Source: Alentia gelatinosa (Eukaryota > Annelida > Polychaeta > Phyllodocida > Polynoidae). From it: 64,000 bases of DNA. Within the stretch, counting starts at the first letter, position 1. Every line of letters starts with the position of its first letter. The stretch spans positions 47,598,723-47,662,722 of the forward strand of contig OX465584.1 of the NCBI GenBank assembly GCA_950022655.1. The letters run 5' to 3'. Below, in pieces: positions 63,564 to 64,000 of the stretch. A program made the translations under genes and the position numbers. The notes beneath the pieces were generated by a model. It was not told the origin of the DNA. It saw only the letters and a list, made by a program, of their open reading frames with translations, and made no database searches.

Positions 63564-64000
63564 GTTAGTACCAGTTTTTATCATCCACCTAATACAAAAT
63601 ATAGACCTTCTTCACACTGGCGCCATCTTGTAATGGCCGCCAAAGTAGGTCACATGAAAATGAGGCGTGCGATTTGACTCCTGTGCGTTTTGTAGGGGAG
63701 AACACTATTTTTTTCCAAGTCGGAAAATGAGAATTTTTCTTGTGTTGTGAATAACAGGCTGATCTGTATAAGTAAAGCATTGTTAGAAAGCTAAGACTCT
63801 GGTCTATTCGTTGATATGCATATTAGATACCTATACCTTGGCTAAGATTTCCCGTAAAAGCTTGAACATCGGAATTTGTTTGCTAAAAAATATTAACACA
63901 TATTACCTTCCTGTATTTACAGGGATTTCATGAAAAATCTATCGTGATGACCTATATAAATTACCATCCTATCTTCTTCGGTAGTTCAAGACAAATAAAA
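63564..64000 (+). other. ABCB8 intron, start
   Basis: Almost wholly occupied by the reverse copy of the 370-bp element (63592-63962). The gene continues beyond the right edge. Confidence 0.7.
63592..63962 (-). mobile_element. About 370-bp interspersed element, reverse copy
   Basis: Reverse complement matches 60040-60412 along its length (for example TAGGTCATCACGATAGATTT, AGCCAAGGTATAG, ACAAGATGGCGCCAGTGTG). Its left edge ATCATCCACCTAATACAAA resembles the terminus of foldback copies C and D. Confidence 0.75.

Noticed and set aside
1..64000. CRISPR array, phage or bacterial defence system
   Set aside because: All tandem repeats are direct minisatellites without unique spacers, and the genes are spliced animal genes.

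Overview
This is animal nuclear DNA, most likely from a marine invertebrate and probably a mollusc. The mollusc call is an inference from intron-rich, AT-rich DNA, tRNA-derived SINEs, foldback elements and CR1/Jockey-like LINEs; nothing in the window proves the phylum. The long stretches without coding sequence are introns of two genes arranged head to head. Minus strand, about 73-38387: a complete OGFR-like gene (opioid growth factor receptor N-terminal domain family). I join ten coding exons whose splice phases all agree, giving 362 residues from start to stop. Plus strand, from 44570 to beyond the right edge: the 5' part of an ABCB8 gene (mitochondrial half-size ABC transporter). Five exons are in phase and cover the end of the targeting region and most of the membrane domain. 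Its first exon is not identified and its ATP-binding domain lies outside the window. Region by region: 0.3-17 kb holds OGFR exons 10, 9 and 8, several foldback elements, and a composite satellite block (9.3-12.85 kb) built of a 24-bp repeat, a purine-rich repeat and a 54-bp repeat carrying perfect CRE palindromes. 17-27 kb holds exon 7, SINEs, a GC-rich patch and quiet intron. 27.5-31.8 kb holds a LINE with endonuclease and reverse transcriptase inserted in the same orientation into an older LINE. 32.9-38.4 kb holds exons 6 to 1, including a duplicated 60-nt exon pair and an N-terminal PIP-box-like motif. 38.4-44.6 kb is intergenic. 45-58 kb, inside the first visible ABCB8 intron, holds a SINE, a decayed Gypsy element with a tRNA-His-like primer site, two LINE remnants and four different minisatellites. 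58-64 kb holds ABCB8 exons. The most striking signal is at 62534-63422: a 48-bp minisatellite of about 18 units running straight into an ABCB8 exon, each unit copying the 3' splice site and the first bases of that exon. A pair of inverted 370-bp elements also flanks three of these exons. I found no CRISPR array, operon or prokaryotic system, and no intact tRNA or rRNA gene.
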